NCBI GenBank assembly: GCA_963736975.1
Contig: CAVTQY010000001.1
Location: forward strand, 1,488,001-1,552,000
Direction: 5' to 3'
Length of the DNA stretch: 64,000 nucleotides
From: CAVTQY01 sp963736975
GTDB taxonomy: Bacteria; Pseudomonadota; Alphaproteobacteria; Acetobacterales; Acetobacteraceae
This document shows positions 16,954-26,159 of the stretch, piece by piece. Both the position numbers and the translations under genes were made by a program. How positions within the stretch are numbered: position 1 is the stretch's first letter; each line of letters begins with the position of its first letter. Below the pieces are notes generated by a model, which did not search any database, had not been told where the DNA came from, and was given only the letters and a program-made list of their open reading frames with translations.

Positions 16954-17852
16954 GCGGTCCGATTCTCACCGTGCGCGGCGTGGCGCAAACTTTTATCTCG
17001 CGCGGGGGCGGCGGGTGGGGACGCCAGGTCGTGCGCGCCGTCGATAACGTCGATCTCGACGTGAATGAGGGCGAGATGCTGGGGATTGTCGGCGAGTCCG
17101 GTTCCGGTAAATCCACCCTCGCCAGGCTGCTGCTGGCGCTGGCGCAACCCGATGCCGGCACCATCGCGTATCGCGGGACGCCGATCCCACGGCTGTCCTA
17201 CACCCGGCGGCGCGCCTATCGGCGTGACGTGCAGGCAGTCTTTCAGGATCCCGCTGCTTCTCTCAATCCTCGCATGCGGGTCGAACGCATCCTTGGGCAC
17301 ATTATCCGGCGGCACGGCCTGGCAACGCGCGCGACGGCGCCGGATATCGTCGCCGCGCAGTTGGAAGCGGTCGGGCTGCCGGTCACCTTCATGGCACGCT
17401 ATCCGCACCAGCTTTCCGGGGGTCAGCAGCAGCGCGTCGCAGTCGCCCGTGCCATGGTGCTGCGGCCTCGCCTCATCATCGCTGACGAACCGCTCTCCAG
17501 CCTCGATATCTCGGTGCAGACGCAACTGTTGGAGCTGATGGCGGACCTGCGGCAACGCACCGGCGTCGGCTTCGTGATCATCAGCCACGATCTGAGCGCC
17601 GTCGAGTCGATCGCCGACCGCGTGGCGGTGATGCATCGCGGGCGTATCGTAGAAATCGGCCCGCGGGTGCTGGCGGAGCCACGCCATTCCTATACGAAGG
17701 CGCTGCTTGCGGCGAAGCTCGTCCCGGACCCGCATCTCGCCCGCTTGAATGATCCCGACAGGCCGCGCCCCCCCGACGTGGAACCGCCCGAACCCGAAGA
17801 CGAACCCCTGCTGATGCAAGACGCCAGCGGCCCAAACGAAAGGACCCCATGA
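16950..17852 (+). CDS. Peptide-type ABC transporter ATPase (DppF/OppF-like)
   Basis: Partner ATPase. Walker A GESGSGKST (about residues 51-59), Q-loop in AVFQDPAASLNPRMRV, signature LSGGQQQRVAVARAM, Walker B LIIADEPLSSLDI and H-loop ISHDL are clear. The protein has a Gly-rich insertion early on (SRGGGGWGRQ) and a Pro/Glu-rich tail of about 35 residues. It begins inside the end of the previous gene (ATGA) and ends overlapping the binding-protein start, so the five genes form one operon. Confidence 0.91.
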   Translation: MSGPILTVRGVAQTFISRGGGGWGRQVVRAVDNVDLDVNEGEMLGIVGESGSGKSTLARLLLALAQPDAGTIAYRGTPIPRLSYTRRRAYRRDVQAVFQDPAASLNPRMRVERILGHIIRRHGLATRATAPDIVAAQLEAVGLPVTFMARYPHQLSGGQQQRVAVARAMVLRPRLIIADEPLSSLDISVQTQLLELMADLRQRTGVGFVIISHDLSAVESIADRVAVMHRGRIVEIGPRVLAEPRHSYTKALLAAKLVPDPHLARLNDPDRPRPPDVEPPEPEDEPLLMQDASGPNERTP

Positions 17853-19456
17853 TGCGATTCTACCCCGTGCGCCACGGCGCGGTGTTGCTGGCCCTACTGC
17901 TGTCGGCCGTGGACCCTGTTCATGCCCAGGACATGACTCCCAAACGCGGCGGCGACGTGGTGATGACCCTGGATGCGACCGGCATGGCGGTGCTGAACAC
18001 CGAACTGACCTCGCTTTCCCCAGCGCTCTACATGGCCGATGTGTGGGCAGACGGGTTGATGGCGCGCGACGCCAAGGGCAACCGCATCCCGCATCTGGCA
18101 ACGAGCTGGACGATCTCGCCCGACGGCAAGACCTACACGTTCAAGCTGCGCCAGGGCGTGAAATGGTCCGACGGTCAGCCCTTCACTTCGAAGGACGTCG
18201 CTTTCACGCTGAACACATTCAGCAAGCTGAACACCTACCTGTCGAAGCTCGCGCCGTTGATCGAGACGGTGAGCACGCCCGATGACGCGACTGTCGTGGT
18301 CACGCTGAAACAGCCGATCACTGCGGCGCTCGACCTGTTCGACAAGGAGAATTTTCAGTTGATGCCGGAGCACATCTATGCCGGCACCGACGTCACCAGC
18401 AATCCGGCGAACCGCAAGCCGATCGGCCTCGGCCCGTTCAAGCTGGAGTCATGGGAGCCGGGGCGGTCGCTGACCTTCGTGCGCAATCCCTATTACTGGG
18501 ACCAGCCGAAACCCTATCTGAACCGCGTGCTGGTGGCGCTGACACCCAGTCCGCAACAGCAGCTCGATGCCATCATCCAGGGCGAGGCGGACTGGATGCA
18601 GTTCTCCGATTTCAGCCAGGTCGAGCAGGCGCAGCAAGCATCCAAGAACGGGCGGTTCAAGGTGGTGAAGATCACCATGAACGCGCCGGAGCGCTCCTCG
18701 CTCGACTTCAACCTCCGACGGCAGCCGATGAGCGATGTGCGCGGGCGGCAGGCGCTGTTCCTGGCGACCGACCGCAAGCGGATCAGCGCGGATGCTTATC
18801 GCGGCCTCGCTTTCCCGGCGGTCAGCGCGATCCCGGTGCAGTTCACGGAACTCTATGATCCGTCCGTCAACTACAACACCATGTATCCCTACGATCCCGT
18901 CCGCGCCGGCAAGCTGCTGGACGAGGCCGGTTTCCCGCTGAAGGACGGCAAGCGCTTCTCGGTCGAGCTGACCTATCAGGCGGTGCCGCCCTTCGATGCC
19001 GTCGCCAAGAGCATTGCGGCACAGTGGCAGCAGATCGGCGTCGATGTGCGGCTGACCGGGCTCGATGCTCAGATCTGGCTGAACAAGGTGTACCACCAGC
19101 ACGACTTCGACATTTCGCTGGTGTCGCTCACCGGGCGGTCCGATCCCACGCTGGGCGTCGATCGCAGTTTTGTTTGCAACCCCGGCGGCGTCCCCTACAC
19201 CAACCCGACTGGCTATTGTAACCCGGAGCTCGACCGCATCGCCGCGGCTGCGACCGCCGCGCCGGAGGACCAGCGCCGCGCGCTGTATAAACAATACGAG
19301 GAGATCGTCGCGCGCGACCTGAACGAGATCACGCTGACAAACGCGCCGACCTTCAACGCCGTTTCCACCCGCTTCGCCAATCTCGACAAGCAATTCGACA
19401 TCGCCTTCAACGAGCATCCGAACTGGGCGGAAGCCTGGGTGAAGAGCGGCCAGTAG
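17849..19456 (+). CDS. Periplasmic substrate-binding protein (SBP_bac_5, DppA/OppA type)
   Basis: Captures the substrate of the 14.3-17.9 kb importer. A signal peptide (RHGAVLLALLLSAVDPVHA, cut before QD) precedes a 510-residue cluster C binding protein. Family hallmarks: LATSWTISPDGKTYTFKLRQGVKWSDGQPFTSKDVAFT, then IGLGPFKLESWEPG and the late LYKQYEEIVARDLNEI. Length is normal. The first two codons are both ATG. Substrate class could be peptides, nickel or other small molecules; the neighbouring amidohydrolase and acyl-CoA synthetase hint at an organic acid or amide. Confidence 0.9.
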   Translation: MMRFYPVRHGAVLLALLLSAVDPVHAQDMTPKRGGDVVMTLDATGMAVLNTELTSLSPALYMADVWADGLMARDAKGNRIPHLATSWTISPDGKTYTFKLRQGVKWSDGQPFTSKDVAFTLNTFSKLNTYLSKLAPLIETVSTPDDATVVVTLKQPITAALDLFDKENFQLMPEHIYAGTDVTSNPANRKPIGLGPFKLESWEPGRSLTFVRNPYYWDQPKPYLNRVLVALTPSPQQQLDAIIQGEADWMQFSDFSQVEQAQQASKNGRFKVVKITMNAPERSSLDFNLRRQPMSDVRGRQALFLATDRKRISADAYRGLAFPAVSAIPVQFTELYDPSVNYNTMYPYDPVRAGKLLDEAGFPLKDGKRFSVELTYQAVPPFDAVAKSIAAQWQQIGVDVRLTGLDAQIWLNKVYHQHDFDISLVSLTGRSDPTLGVDRSFVCNPGGVPYTNPTGYCNPELDRIAAAATAAPEDQRRALYKQYEEIVARDLNEITLTNAPTFNAVSTRFANLDKQFDIAFNEHPNWAEAWVKSGQ

Positions 19457-19467
19457 CAGGGGTTTCC

Positions 19468-21591
19468 GTGAGCCCTCAGCGCAATGTGGAACCGCTGCTG
19501 CGGCCGAAGACGGTCGCGGTCATCGGCGCCTCGGCCACTCGGCAGACCCAGGGCAATGGTGTCATCCGCAACCTACGCCTGGTGGGTTATCCCGGGCAGA
19601 TTATTCCTGTGCATCCCACGGCGCCGGAAATCGACGGACTGGCGGCGGTGAGCGCCATCAGCCGGTTGCCGGCGGGGACCGATACGGCGGTGGTGGCGAT
19701 CCCCGCCTCCGCTGTGCCGGGTGTGCTTGTCGAGCTGGACCAGGCCGGAGTACGCTCCGCGGTCGTGTTCTCCAACGGCTTTTCGCCGGAGGATGAAGCG
19801 GCATACCGCCGGCTGGCCGCGGCGAGCACGATGGTGGTCCACGGCCCCAACTGCATGGGCCTGATCAACCTCACTGATCCGTTGCGGCTCTATCCGTCCA
19901 CCGTCACCGACAAAGTCACGCCGGGGCGCGTTGCACTGATCGCGCAGTCCGGCTCGGCGGCGATCTCGCTGATGAACTCCACGGCGGCGGGCCTGTCGAA
20001 GGTCGTCACCATGGGCAGCGAATGGCAGGTGACCGCGCCGGATTATATGCGCTGGCTCGCGGCAGATGATGCCACGACGGTGATCGGCGTGGTGCTGGAA
20101 TCCATCAAGGACCCCGCCGCTTTCGCCGCGGCCGCATCGCGCATCCGCGCGGCCGGCAAGTCGCTGGTCGTGCTGAAAGTCGGCCGCTCGGAGGTCGGCG
20201 CCGCTGCGGTCAAGGCGCATACCGGCGCCCTGATCAGCCCGAGCGATGCGTATGACTGCTTCTTTGCCGCCTGCGGCATCCCGACAGCGCGCGATTACGA
20301 CGAGCTGATTGCCACCGTCGAATGCTTCGCCGCCTGTCGCGCCCGGCCGCGGGGCGGGCGCGTCGGCATCATCGGCATCTCCGGTGGCGAGACCGCGCTC
20401 GCCTGCGATATTGCCGCCGATCAGGGTCTGACCCTCGCCCAATGGAGCCCGGCGACGGAAGAGCGCATCCGCACGGCTCTGCCGGGCGCGGCCGGGGTCA
20501 ACCCGCTGGATCTCGGCGCGACCCCGAACCACACGGTGCAGCAGGACGATACGGCGATCGCGGCGATTCTGGAGGACCCGGAGGTTGACCAGCTTCTGGT
20601 GATCCAGGACTGCCAGGCGACGCTGACGCCGACCATGCGCGGCAATTACACGCCGCGAATCCTCTCCTACGGCCGCCATGCCGCGGAGAGCGACAAGCCG
20701 CTGGTGATGGTCTCGCCGACCGCGGAGAACACGCATCCCGAAATCGTCGCGGCGATGGCGGATCATGGCGTCGCGGTGCTGCGCGGGTTGCGGCCCGGAA
20801 TCGTTGCACTGCGCAATCTGGGGATGCTGGGGACGCCCCCCGCCGCGGGCTGGCGCTGGGCGCCTGAGCTTGCGCAGGCGGCCTCATTCGATGCGGAGAT
20901 CGCCGCCAGCGGCGGTGTGCTGCCTAGCGTCCTCTGTCATCGAATTCTGGATGCTTACGGCATTCCATTGGTGCGGTCGGCGTTAGTGGGTTCGGTTGCC
21001 GAGGCGGTGGACGCGGCCGAGCAGATTGGCTTTCCGCTGGTAGCGAAAATCGCCTCGCCCGACGTGCCGCACCGGTCGGAAGTGGGCGGCATCGCATTGG
21101 GCATTGCCAATACAGGCGCGCTTCGTGCGGCCCTGGAGCGGATGCGGCACAGCGTTCTCGATGCGCGCCCGGGTGCGCGCATCGATGGTTTTGAGTTGCA
21201 GGAGGAGTTGGCCGGCTGTGTGGAGGCGGCCATCGGATTCATCGCTGCTCCGCCCTTCGGGGCCTTGGTCATAGTCGGAACGGGCGGCGTGTTGGTGGAG
21301 CTGGAGGATGATCGGTCGGTCGGGCTCAGTCCGCTCTCGCTTGGAGAGGCGCTTAAGATGATCGGCCGCACTCGGCTGGGCCGGCGGATTGCCGGGTACC
21401 GCAAACTGCTTCCCCCAACGGAGCCTGCCGGATTGGCCGATTTGCTTGTCCGTTTCTCGGCGCTGGCCGCGGCGCATTGCGGCGCGATTGCCGCGTGTGA
21501 TCTGAACCCGGTGCTGATCCGGAAGGGATCAGGTGAGGTGAGGGTCGCGGACATCCTGATGGTGGCAGAGGATGATGGCAGGCCCCCTTGA
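19468..21591 (+). CDS. NDP-forming acyl-CoA synthetase
   Basis: Fused acid-CoA ligase that makes an acyl-CoA from an acid, CoA and ATP with release of ADP and phosphate, or the reverse. Order: CoA-binding Rossmann domain (KTVAVIGASATRQTQGNG, residues 13-30), succinyl-CoA-synthetase-like domains with the phosphohistidine region KAHTGALISPSDAY (about 250), and a C-terminal ATP-grasp domain (HRILDAYGIPLVRSALV; FPLVAKIASPDVPHRSEVGGI). Length of 707 residues is typical. GTG start 11 bases after the binding-protein gene, so probably the last gene of the importer operon. A paralogue lies at 53101. Confidence 0.88.
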   Translation: MSPQRNVEPLLRPKTVAVIGASATRQTQGNGVIRNLRLVGYPGQIIPVHPTAPEIDGLAAVSAISRLPAGTDTAVVAIPASAVPGVLVELDQAGVRSAVVFSNGFSPEDEAAYRRLAAASTMVVHGPNCMGLINLTDPLRLYPSTVTDKVTPGRVALIAQSGSAAISLMNSTAAGLSKVVTMGSEWQVTAPDYMRWLAADDATTVIGVVLESIKDPAAFAAAASRIRAAGKSLVVLKVGRSEVGAAAVKAHTGALISPSDAYDCFFAACGIPTARDYDELIATVECFAACRARPRGGRVGIIGISGGETALACDIAADQGLTLAQWSPATEERIRTALPGAAGVNPLDLGATPNHTVQQDDTAIAAILEDPEVDQLLVIQDCQATLTPTMRGNYTPRILSYGRHAAESDKPLVMVSPTAENTHPEIVAAMADHGVAVLRGLRPGIVALRNLGMLGTPPAAGWRWAPELAQAASFDAEIAASGGVLPSVLCHRILDAYGIPLVRSALVGSVAEAVDAAEQIGFPLVAKIASPDVPHRSEVGGIALGIANTGALRAALERMRHSVLDARPGARIDGFELQEELAGCVEAAIGFIAAPPFGALVIVGTGGVLVELEDDRSVGLSPLSLGEALKMIGRTRLGRRIAGYRKLLPPTEPAGLADLLVRFSALAAAHCGAIAACDLNPVLIRKGSGEVRVADILMVAEDDGRPP

Positions 21592-21716
21592 CCGATCCAC
21601 TATCGGAAAGGGTTCACACGGAGGGCGACTGAGGCCACGAGAGCCGCGAGATCGGTTCGGCAATCGAAGGACTGCGGTGATTTAGCGCCTCCGCGGTCCT
21701 CCGTGTGGACTCCTTT

Positions 21717-22067
21717 TCAAACGCCGCATCCCTGGCGTCTGCGCAAGCCGTCGGTAGCTGCGAGCAACGTTCTGCTCGCGGAAACGCAAGCGAAGGTCCG
21801 CTGCAGCCTTTCCTCAAGGTCCAGGACATTCTCCTGTCGTGCGGCCACCACATCCGAAAGAGTGACGTTTCCAGCCGGCACAAGGCCGTTCCTGATCTGC
21901 AGGACGCAGTGCGCGCCGCGCCACAGCTCGTAGCCGTCGAATACGTCGGCGCAGGCGCTATGGACAGCGGCAGCTATATCGGCTGCTTCCATGTCGCTCG
22001 TGGCCGAAAACGACTCCCCCGCACGAAAGTGGGCGTTCTCGTCGAGAAGATAGAGCCGGTACTTCAT
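21717..22067 (-). CDS. Small protein of the KYRLYLL type (116 aa)
   Basis: Starts MKYRLYLLDENAHFRAGESF after GGAGG. The first 65 residues (strand, Asp/Ala-rich helix, then YELWRGAHCVLQ) follow the same pattern as the protein at 9060-9377. Beyond that is a helical extension (VTLSDVVAARQENVLDLEERLQRTF). Isolated between the acyl-CoA synthetase and the dehydrogenase gene. Likely a small cytosolic alphaproteobacterial protein of unknown role. Confidence 0.6.
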   Translation of the reverse strand: MKYRLYLLDENAHFRAGESFSATSDMEAADIAAAVHSACADVFDGYELWRGAHCVLQIRNGLVPAGNVTLSDVVAARQENVLDLEERLQRTFACVSASRTLLAATDGLRRRQGCGV

Positions 22068-22304
22068 GCGACGCCTCCACTGACGGCCGAGACTGCCGAA
22101 GAAGATGCCTTTTTTCAACCTACTTTGCAGAACGGAGAGAGGGACGAGAAAAACATCGGCAGCCCACAATTTATAGTTGCGTCACGGGCCCGTGATGTGC
22201 CATACCATGCCGCACGCCTGCCAGGCGTTTCCTCCCGACGTCTTAACTTGGCGCGCCGATCACTCGGCGCGCCATTCTTTTTTCCTTCCGCAACCCCAGC
22301 ATGG

Positions 22305-23243
22305 TCAGACGACGCCGGTCGGCGGCTCGTGCCCGGCGAACTGTGCCTCCAGGTTGCGCAGCACGAGGCCTGCCATGGCTTGGCGCGTCTCGATCGTGGC
22401 ACTCGCCTGATGCGGGGCCAGCACAACGTTTTCCATCCCCCATAGCGCCGGCGGCACCCCGGGCTCATGGGCGAACACGTCCAGCCCGGCGCCCCCTAGC
22501 CGCGCGCCAGACAGAGCCGCCACCAAAGCCGGTTCATCCACCACGCTGCCGCGCGCCACGTTGATCAGCACGCCCTCCGGTCCGAGCGCCTCCAGCACCG
22601 CGGCGTTCACGATCCCACGGGAGCCCGGCCCACCGGAGGCGGCGACCACGAGGAAATCGGACTCTAGCGCCAGATCGGTCAGCACTGGGTAATGGCGGTA
22701 TGTCACCCCGTCCATTGGCCGTAGATCGGTATAGGCGACCGACATTCCGAAGCCCTCGGCGCGACGCGCGATCGCCCGGCCAACCCGGCCCATCCCGATA
22801 ACGCCGAGCCGCTTGGCGCTGACTTTTCGGCCCAGCGGAACGTGCCCCGTCGGCCAGCGCCCCTCCCGCACGAAGCGGTCGCCCGGGCAGATCCGCCGCG
22901 CCACTGCCAGCATCAGAGCGATCGCCATATCCGCAACATCGTCGGTCAGCACATCCGGCGTGGTGGTCACCCGGACGCCCCGCGCCTTCGCGTGCTCCAG
23001 ATCGACCGCATCGGTGCCGATACCGTTGATGGCGATGATCTCCAGCTTCGGCAGTGCATCCACCAGCTCGTTGCTGGCCCCCGAGCCGCCCCCGGTGACG
23101 ATCCCCCGGATGCGGGGACCGACCCGCGCGACCAGCGCGGCCCGGTCGGTCTCCTGGAACCACCGGTGGACCTGATAGGCCGCGTCCAACCGCGCCTCGA
23201 CCTCCGGCATCATCGGTTCGATCAGCAGGATCTCCGGCTTCAT
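22305..23243 (-). CDS. D-2-hydroxyacid dehydrogenase (NAD(P)-dependent)
   Basis: Reduces a 2-oxoacid to the D-hydroxyacid or the reverse (hydroxypyruvate/glyoxylate reductase group). The nucleotide site is GVIGMGRVGRAIA (about residues 147-159). Catalytic Arg lies in NVARGSVVDE, Glu in FAHEPGVPPALWG, and His in VVLAPHQASATIETR. Length of 312 residues is normal. The Met at 23243 follows a GGGGGG ribosome-site-like run; residues upstream look non-coding. It is divergent from the MFS transporter gene 80 bases away, which may import its substrate. Confidence 0.9.
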   Translation of the reverse strand: MKPEILLIEPMMPEVEARLDAAYQVHRWFQETDRAALVARVGPRIRGIVTGGGSGASNELVDALPKLEIIAINGIGTDAVDLEHAKARGVRVTTTPDVLTDDVADMAIALMLAVARRICPGDRFVREGRWPTGHVPLGRKVSAKRLGVIGMGRVGRAIARRAEGFGMSVAYTDLRPMDGVTYRHYPVLTDLALESDFLVVAASGGPGSRGIVNAAVLEALGPEGVLINVARGSVVDEPALVAALSGARLGGAGLDVFAHEPGVPPALWGMENVVLAPHQASATIETRQAMAGLVLRNLEAQFAGHEPPTGVV

Positions 23244-23323
23244 GCCGCCCCCCTTGCGCAGAATTGCCTTCCGCTGCCAGCACCCCCCGCCAATGTCCAG
23301 ACGGCGAAAAGCGGGAGCGTCCA

Positions 23324-24619
23324 ATGCCGAACGCCAGGTTGGGCAGCAGCCGATGGGCCCGGTTGGTTCCGATCGCATTCGTCACCTACAGCCTGGCCTA
23401 TGTCGATCGGGCCAATTACAGCATCGGCTCGGCGGCCGGGCTGGGCAAGGATCTCGGCATCACCGGCGAGCAGGATGCGCTGCTGGGTGCGCTGTTCTTT
23501 CTCGGCTATTTCCTGTTCCAGATCCCTGGCGCGTGGTACGCGGAATCCCGCAGCGCGAAGCGGCTGATCTTCTGGAGCCTGCTGCTGTGGGGCGTGCTGG
23601 CCTCACTCACCGGCGTGATCCGCGACATCCACCTGTTGTATTTGGATCGCTTCCTGCTCGGCATCGCTGAAAGCGTTGTGTTGCCGGGGATGCTCATCTT
23701 CCTGAGCCACTGGTTCACCAAGCCGGAGCGCTCGCGCGCCAACGCCTTCCTGATCCTCGGCAACCCGGTCACTGTCCTGTGGATGTCGATCGTCTCCGGC
23801 TATCTGGTACGCGCGATCGGCTGGCGCGGCATGTTCATCGCCGAGGGTGTACCGGCGATCGTCTGGGCGTTCTTCTGGTGGCGGCTGGTTCAGGACACGC
23901 CGGCGCAGGCGGGCTGGCTCGCCGCGAATGAACGCATTTCCATCGAGACGCAGCTCGCGGAAGAACAGAGCGCACTGAAGCCGGTGCGCAACTATGCCGC
24001 GGCGTTCCGTACCCCGCTCGTGATCGTGCTCGCGGCGCAATATTTCTGTTGGAGTGTCGGGGTGTACGGCTTCGTCATCTGGCTGCCTTCGATGCTGAAG
24101 ACAGGTCGCGCCATCGGCATTGTCGAGATCGGCTGGCTCTCCGCGGCCCCTTATTTGTTGGCCACCCTGCTGATGATCACGGTCTCCACCCTGTCTGACC
24201 GGTCGGGCTGGCGACGGATGTTCGTCTGGCCGTTCCTGGTGGTTGCGGCGCTCGCGTTCCTCGGGTCCTTCCTATTGGGGCGCGCGAGCTTCTGGCCGGG
24301 CTTCGTACTCCTCGTGCTGGCCGGCGGGGCGATGTACGCGCCCTACGGACCGTTCTTCGCCTGGATCCCCGAAACGCTGCCGCGTAACGTCGCCGGAGGC
24401 GCCATCGCGCTGATCAACAGTTGCGGGGCGCTGGGGTCCTTCGTCGGGTCCTACGCGGTGGGCTGGATGAACGCCGCAACTGGCGGGCCGGACTTGTCAT
24501 ACCTGACGCTTGCCGGTGCGCTGCTGTTGAGTGGCCTGTTGACGCTGCTGGTACAGGAGGCAACACCGGCACGGGCGGGCGCGCGCACGGTCGGCGACGG
24601 AGGCCGCGCTGTGCTGTGA
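23324..24619 (+). CDS. MFS transporter (ACS family-like)
   Basis: Secondary transporter with 12 predicted membrane helices, probably for an organic acid anion (ACS-type porters carry hexuronates, tartrate, phthalate and others). It starts MPNARLGSSRWARLVPIAFVTYSLAYVDRANYSIGSAAGL, the usual first-helix pattern with DRANYS, and retains the loop 2-3 region (AESRSAKRLIFWSL) and GPFFAWIPETLPRNVAGGA in helix 10. Divergent from the 2-hydroxyacid dehydrogenase gene, which suggests a linked substrate. The 3' end overlaps an opposite-strand frame. Confidence 0.88.
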   Translation: MPNARLGSSRWARLVPIAFVTYSLAYVDRANYSIGSAAGLGKDLGITGEQDALLGALFFLGYFLFQIPGAWYAESRSAKRLIFWSLLLWGVLASLTGVIRDIHLLYLDRFLLGIAESVVLPGMLIFLSHWFTKPERSRANAFLILGNPVTVLWMSIVSGYLVRAIGWRGMFIAEGVPAIVWAFFWWRLVQDTPAQAGWLAANERISIETQLAEEQSALKPVRNYAAAFRTPLVIVLAAQYFCWSVGVYGFVIWLPSMLKTGRAIGIVEIGWLSAAPYLLATLLMITVSTLSDRSGWRRMFVWPFLVVAALAFLGSFLLGRASFWPGFVLLVLAGGAMYAPYGPFFAWIPETLPRNVAGGAIALINSCGALGSFVGSYAVGWMNAATGGPDLSYLTLAGALLLSGLLTLLVQEATPARAGARTVGDGGRAVL

Positions 24620-24918
24620 AGGTCCAGCCGGCGACCGATCTCGACCAGGACGTCGGCGAAGGTCAGGCAGCAAGCGATGGTGCGATAGACGTCCCAACGC
24701 AGTTCATCGACCTGGAACGACGAGCCGGTGGGCCATATCGCGAAAGTCGGGCCATCAGCATCATCGCCCGACGCCGGAAGGATGATGTAGCCGCGATCGA
24801 GTTCCGGCGTGATGATCGTTTCGTTATCATAACTGCAACCGAACGCGGCCAACCTGGTTTGTAGGAGGGCGAGATCAAGCGGCAGAACGGGCGATATCTG
24901 AGCTGGGGATGGCGTCAT
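24451..24918 (-). CDS. Hypothetical protein, first 110 residues plausible
   Basis: Starts MTPSPAQISPVLPLDLALLQTRLAAFGCSYD after GGAGAACAGG. The first 110 residues are well balanced (ELDRGYIILPASGDDADGPTFAIWPTG, LRWDVYRTIACCLTFADVLVEI); after that the frame runs antisense into the MFS gene and becomes Arg/Ser/Pro-rich. The natural stop may have been lost, either by fusion to the MFS gene region or by an indel near 24610. No family recognised. Confidence 0.4.
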   Translation of the reverse strand: MTPSPAQISPVLPLDLALLQTRLAAFGCSYDNETIITPELDRGYIILPASGDDADGPTFAIWPTGSSFQVDELRWDVYRTIACCLTFADVLVEIGRRLDLHSTARPPSPTVRAPARAGVASCTSSVNRPLNSSAPASVRYDKSGPPVAAFIQPTA

Positions 24919-25088
24919 TCCTGTTCTCCGACGGAAGCTGAGGTCGCAGCAGAACGCACCAGTATGGTTAACCATACCCTAAAATTGCGCTGTCCTCACG
25001 GACGGTTGAATCTCGCTGCCGCGGTGAGCGCCGATTGAGATGCTGCCACGACCGCGGCAGACTGCCCCTCCATCGAGGGAGGACGGAA

Positions 25089-26159
25089 ATGGCCCAAACA
25101 GGGGACGCAAAAGGCACATATCACGGCCTGATGCACCGGAACAACTCCGAGCTGAAAACCTGGCTGGCGAAACGCCCCAGCGAAATGGCGTTGGAACCCG
25201 AGCTGCCGATCATCGACCCGCATCATCATTTCTGGGACACGCCGCAGCGGGGTCATTACCTGCTGGACGAGTTGCTCGCGGATATCGACGGCGGGCACAG
25301 GATCATCGCGACCATCTTCGTCGAGTGCCATGCGATGTACCGCAAGGATGGTCCGCGCGAGATGGCGCCCGTCGGCGAGGTCGAGTTCGTCAACGGCATC
25401 GCCGCGATGAGTGCGTCCGGCATTTACGGTCCGTGCCGCGTCGCCGAGGCGATCATCGGCCATGCCGACCTCAGGTTGGGGGCGCGTGTGCGCGAGGTGC
25501 TGGAGGCGCAAATCGCCGTCGCCGGCGGACGTTTTCGCGGCATCCGCCATGGCGTGACCTGGGACGCCAGCGAGGCGATCGCGCGGTTCCTCACTCGCCC
25601 CGTGCCGCCACATCTGACCGGCGACAAGGGGTTTCGCGAAGGGTTTGCCAAGCTTGCTCCACTCGGCCTGAGTTTCGAGTCATGGCAGTATCATCCGCAA
25701 CTCACTGATGCCATCGATCTTGCCCGGGCGTTTCCGGATACGACCATCATCCTCAATCATGTCGGCGGCGTGCTCGGCGTGGGCCCCTATGCCGGGCAGC
25801 GGCAAGAGATTCTTGCCGGCTGGCGCAAGGATATCGCCGAATTGGCCAAGTGCCCGAACGTGACCGTCAAGCTGGGCGGAATCGGCATGACATCATTCGG
25901 TTTCGACTTCCACGAACGCGAGGTTCCGCCCACCTCCGAGGAGCTTGCCGCCGCGTGGCGCCAGTATATCGAGCCGTGCATCGAAGCTTTCGGCGTCGAT
26001 CGCTGTATGTTCGAGAGCAATTTTCCTCCGGACAAACAGTCCTGCGGCTATACCGAGCTGTGGAATGCGTTCAAGCGCATCACCGCTGATGCGTCGGCGG
26101 CGGAAAAAGCGGCCCTGTACCGTGGAACGGCGGCGCGTGTTTACCGCCTGACCACCTGA
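25089..26159 (+). CDS. Amidohydrolase family protein (metal-dependent)
   Basis: TIM-barrel hydrolase of the amidohydrolase 2 group, about 356 residues. Metal site residues are present: PIIDPHHHFWD (HxH, about residues 38-48), GIRHGVTWD, and TTIILNHVGGVLG. The late CMFESNFPPDK block is typical of this subgroup. GAGGGAGGACG precedes the ATG. Its stop overlaps the start of the CoA-transferase gene by one base, so they act together, plausibly hydrolysing a lactone or amide and then activating the acid with CoA. This one keeps the ligands that the paralogous fold at 13415 has lost. Confidence 0.87.
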   Translation: MAQTGDAKGTYHGLMHRNNSELKTWLAKRPSEMALEPELPIIDPHHHFWDTPQRGHYLLDELLADIDGGHRIIATIFVECHAMYRKDGPREMAPVGEVEFVNGIAAMSASGIYGPCRVAEAIIGHADLRLGARVREVLEAQIAVAGGRFRGIRHGVTWDASEAIARFLTRPVPPHLTGDKGFREGFAKLAPLGLSFESWQYHPQLTDAIDLARAFPDTTIILNHVGGVLGVGPYAGQRQEILAGWRKDIAELAKCPNVTVKLGGIGMTSFGFDFHEREVPPTSEELAAAWRQYIEPCIEAFGVDRCMFESNFPPDKQSCGYTELWNAFKRITADASAAEKAALYRGTAARVYRLTT

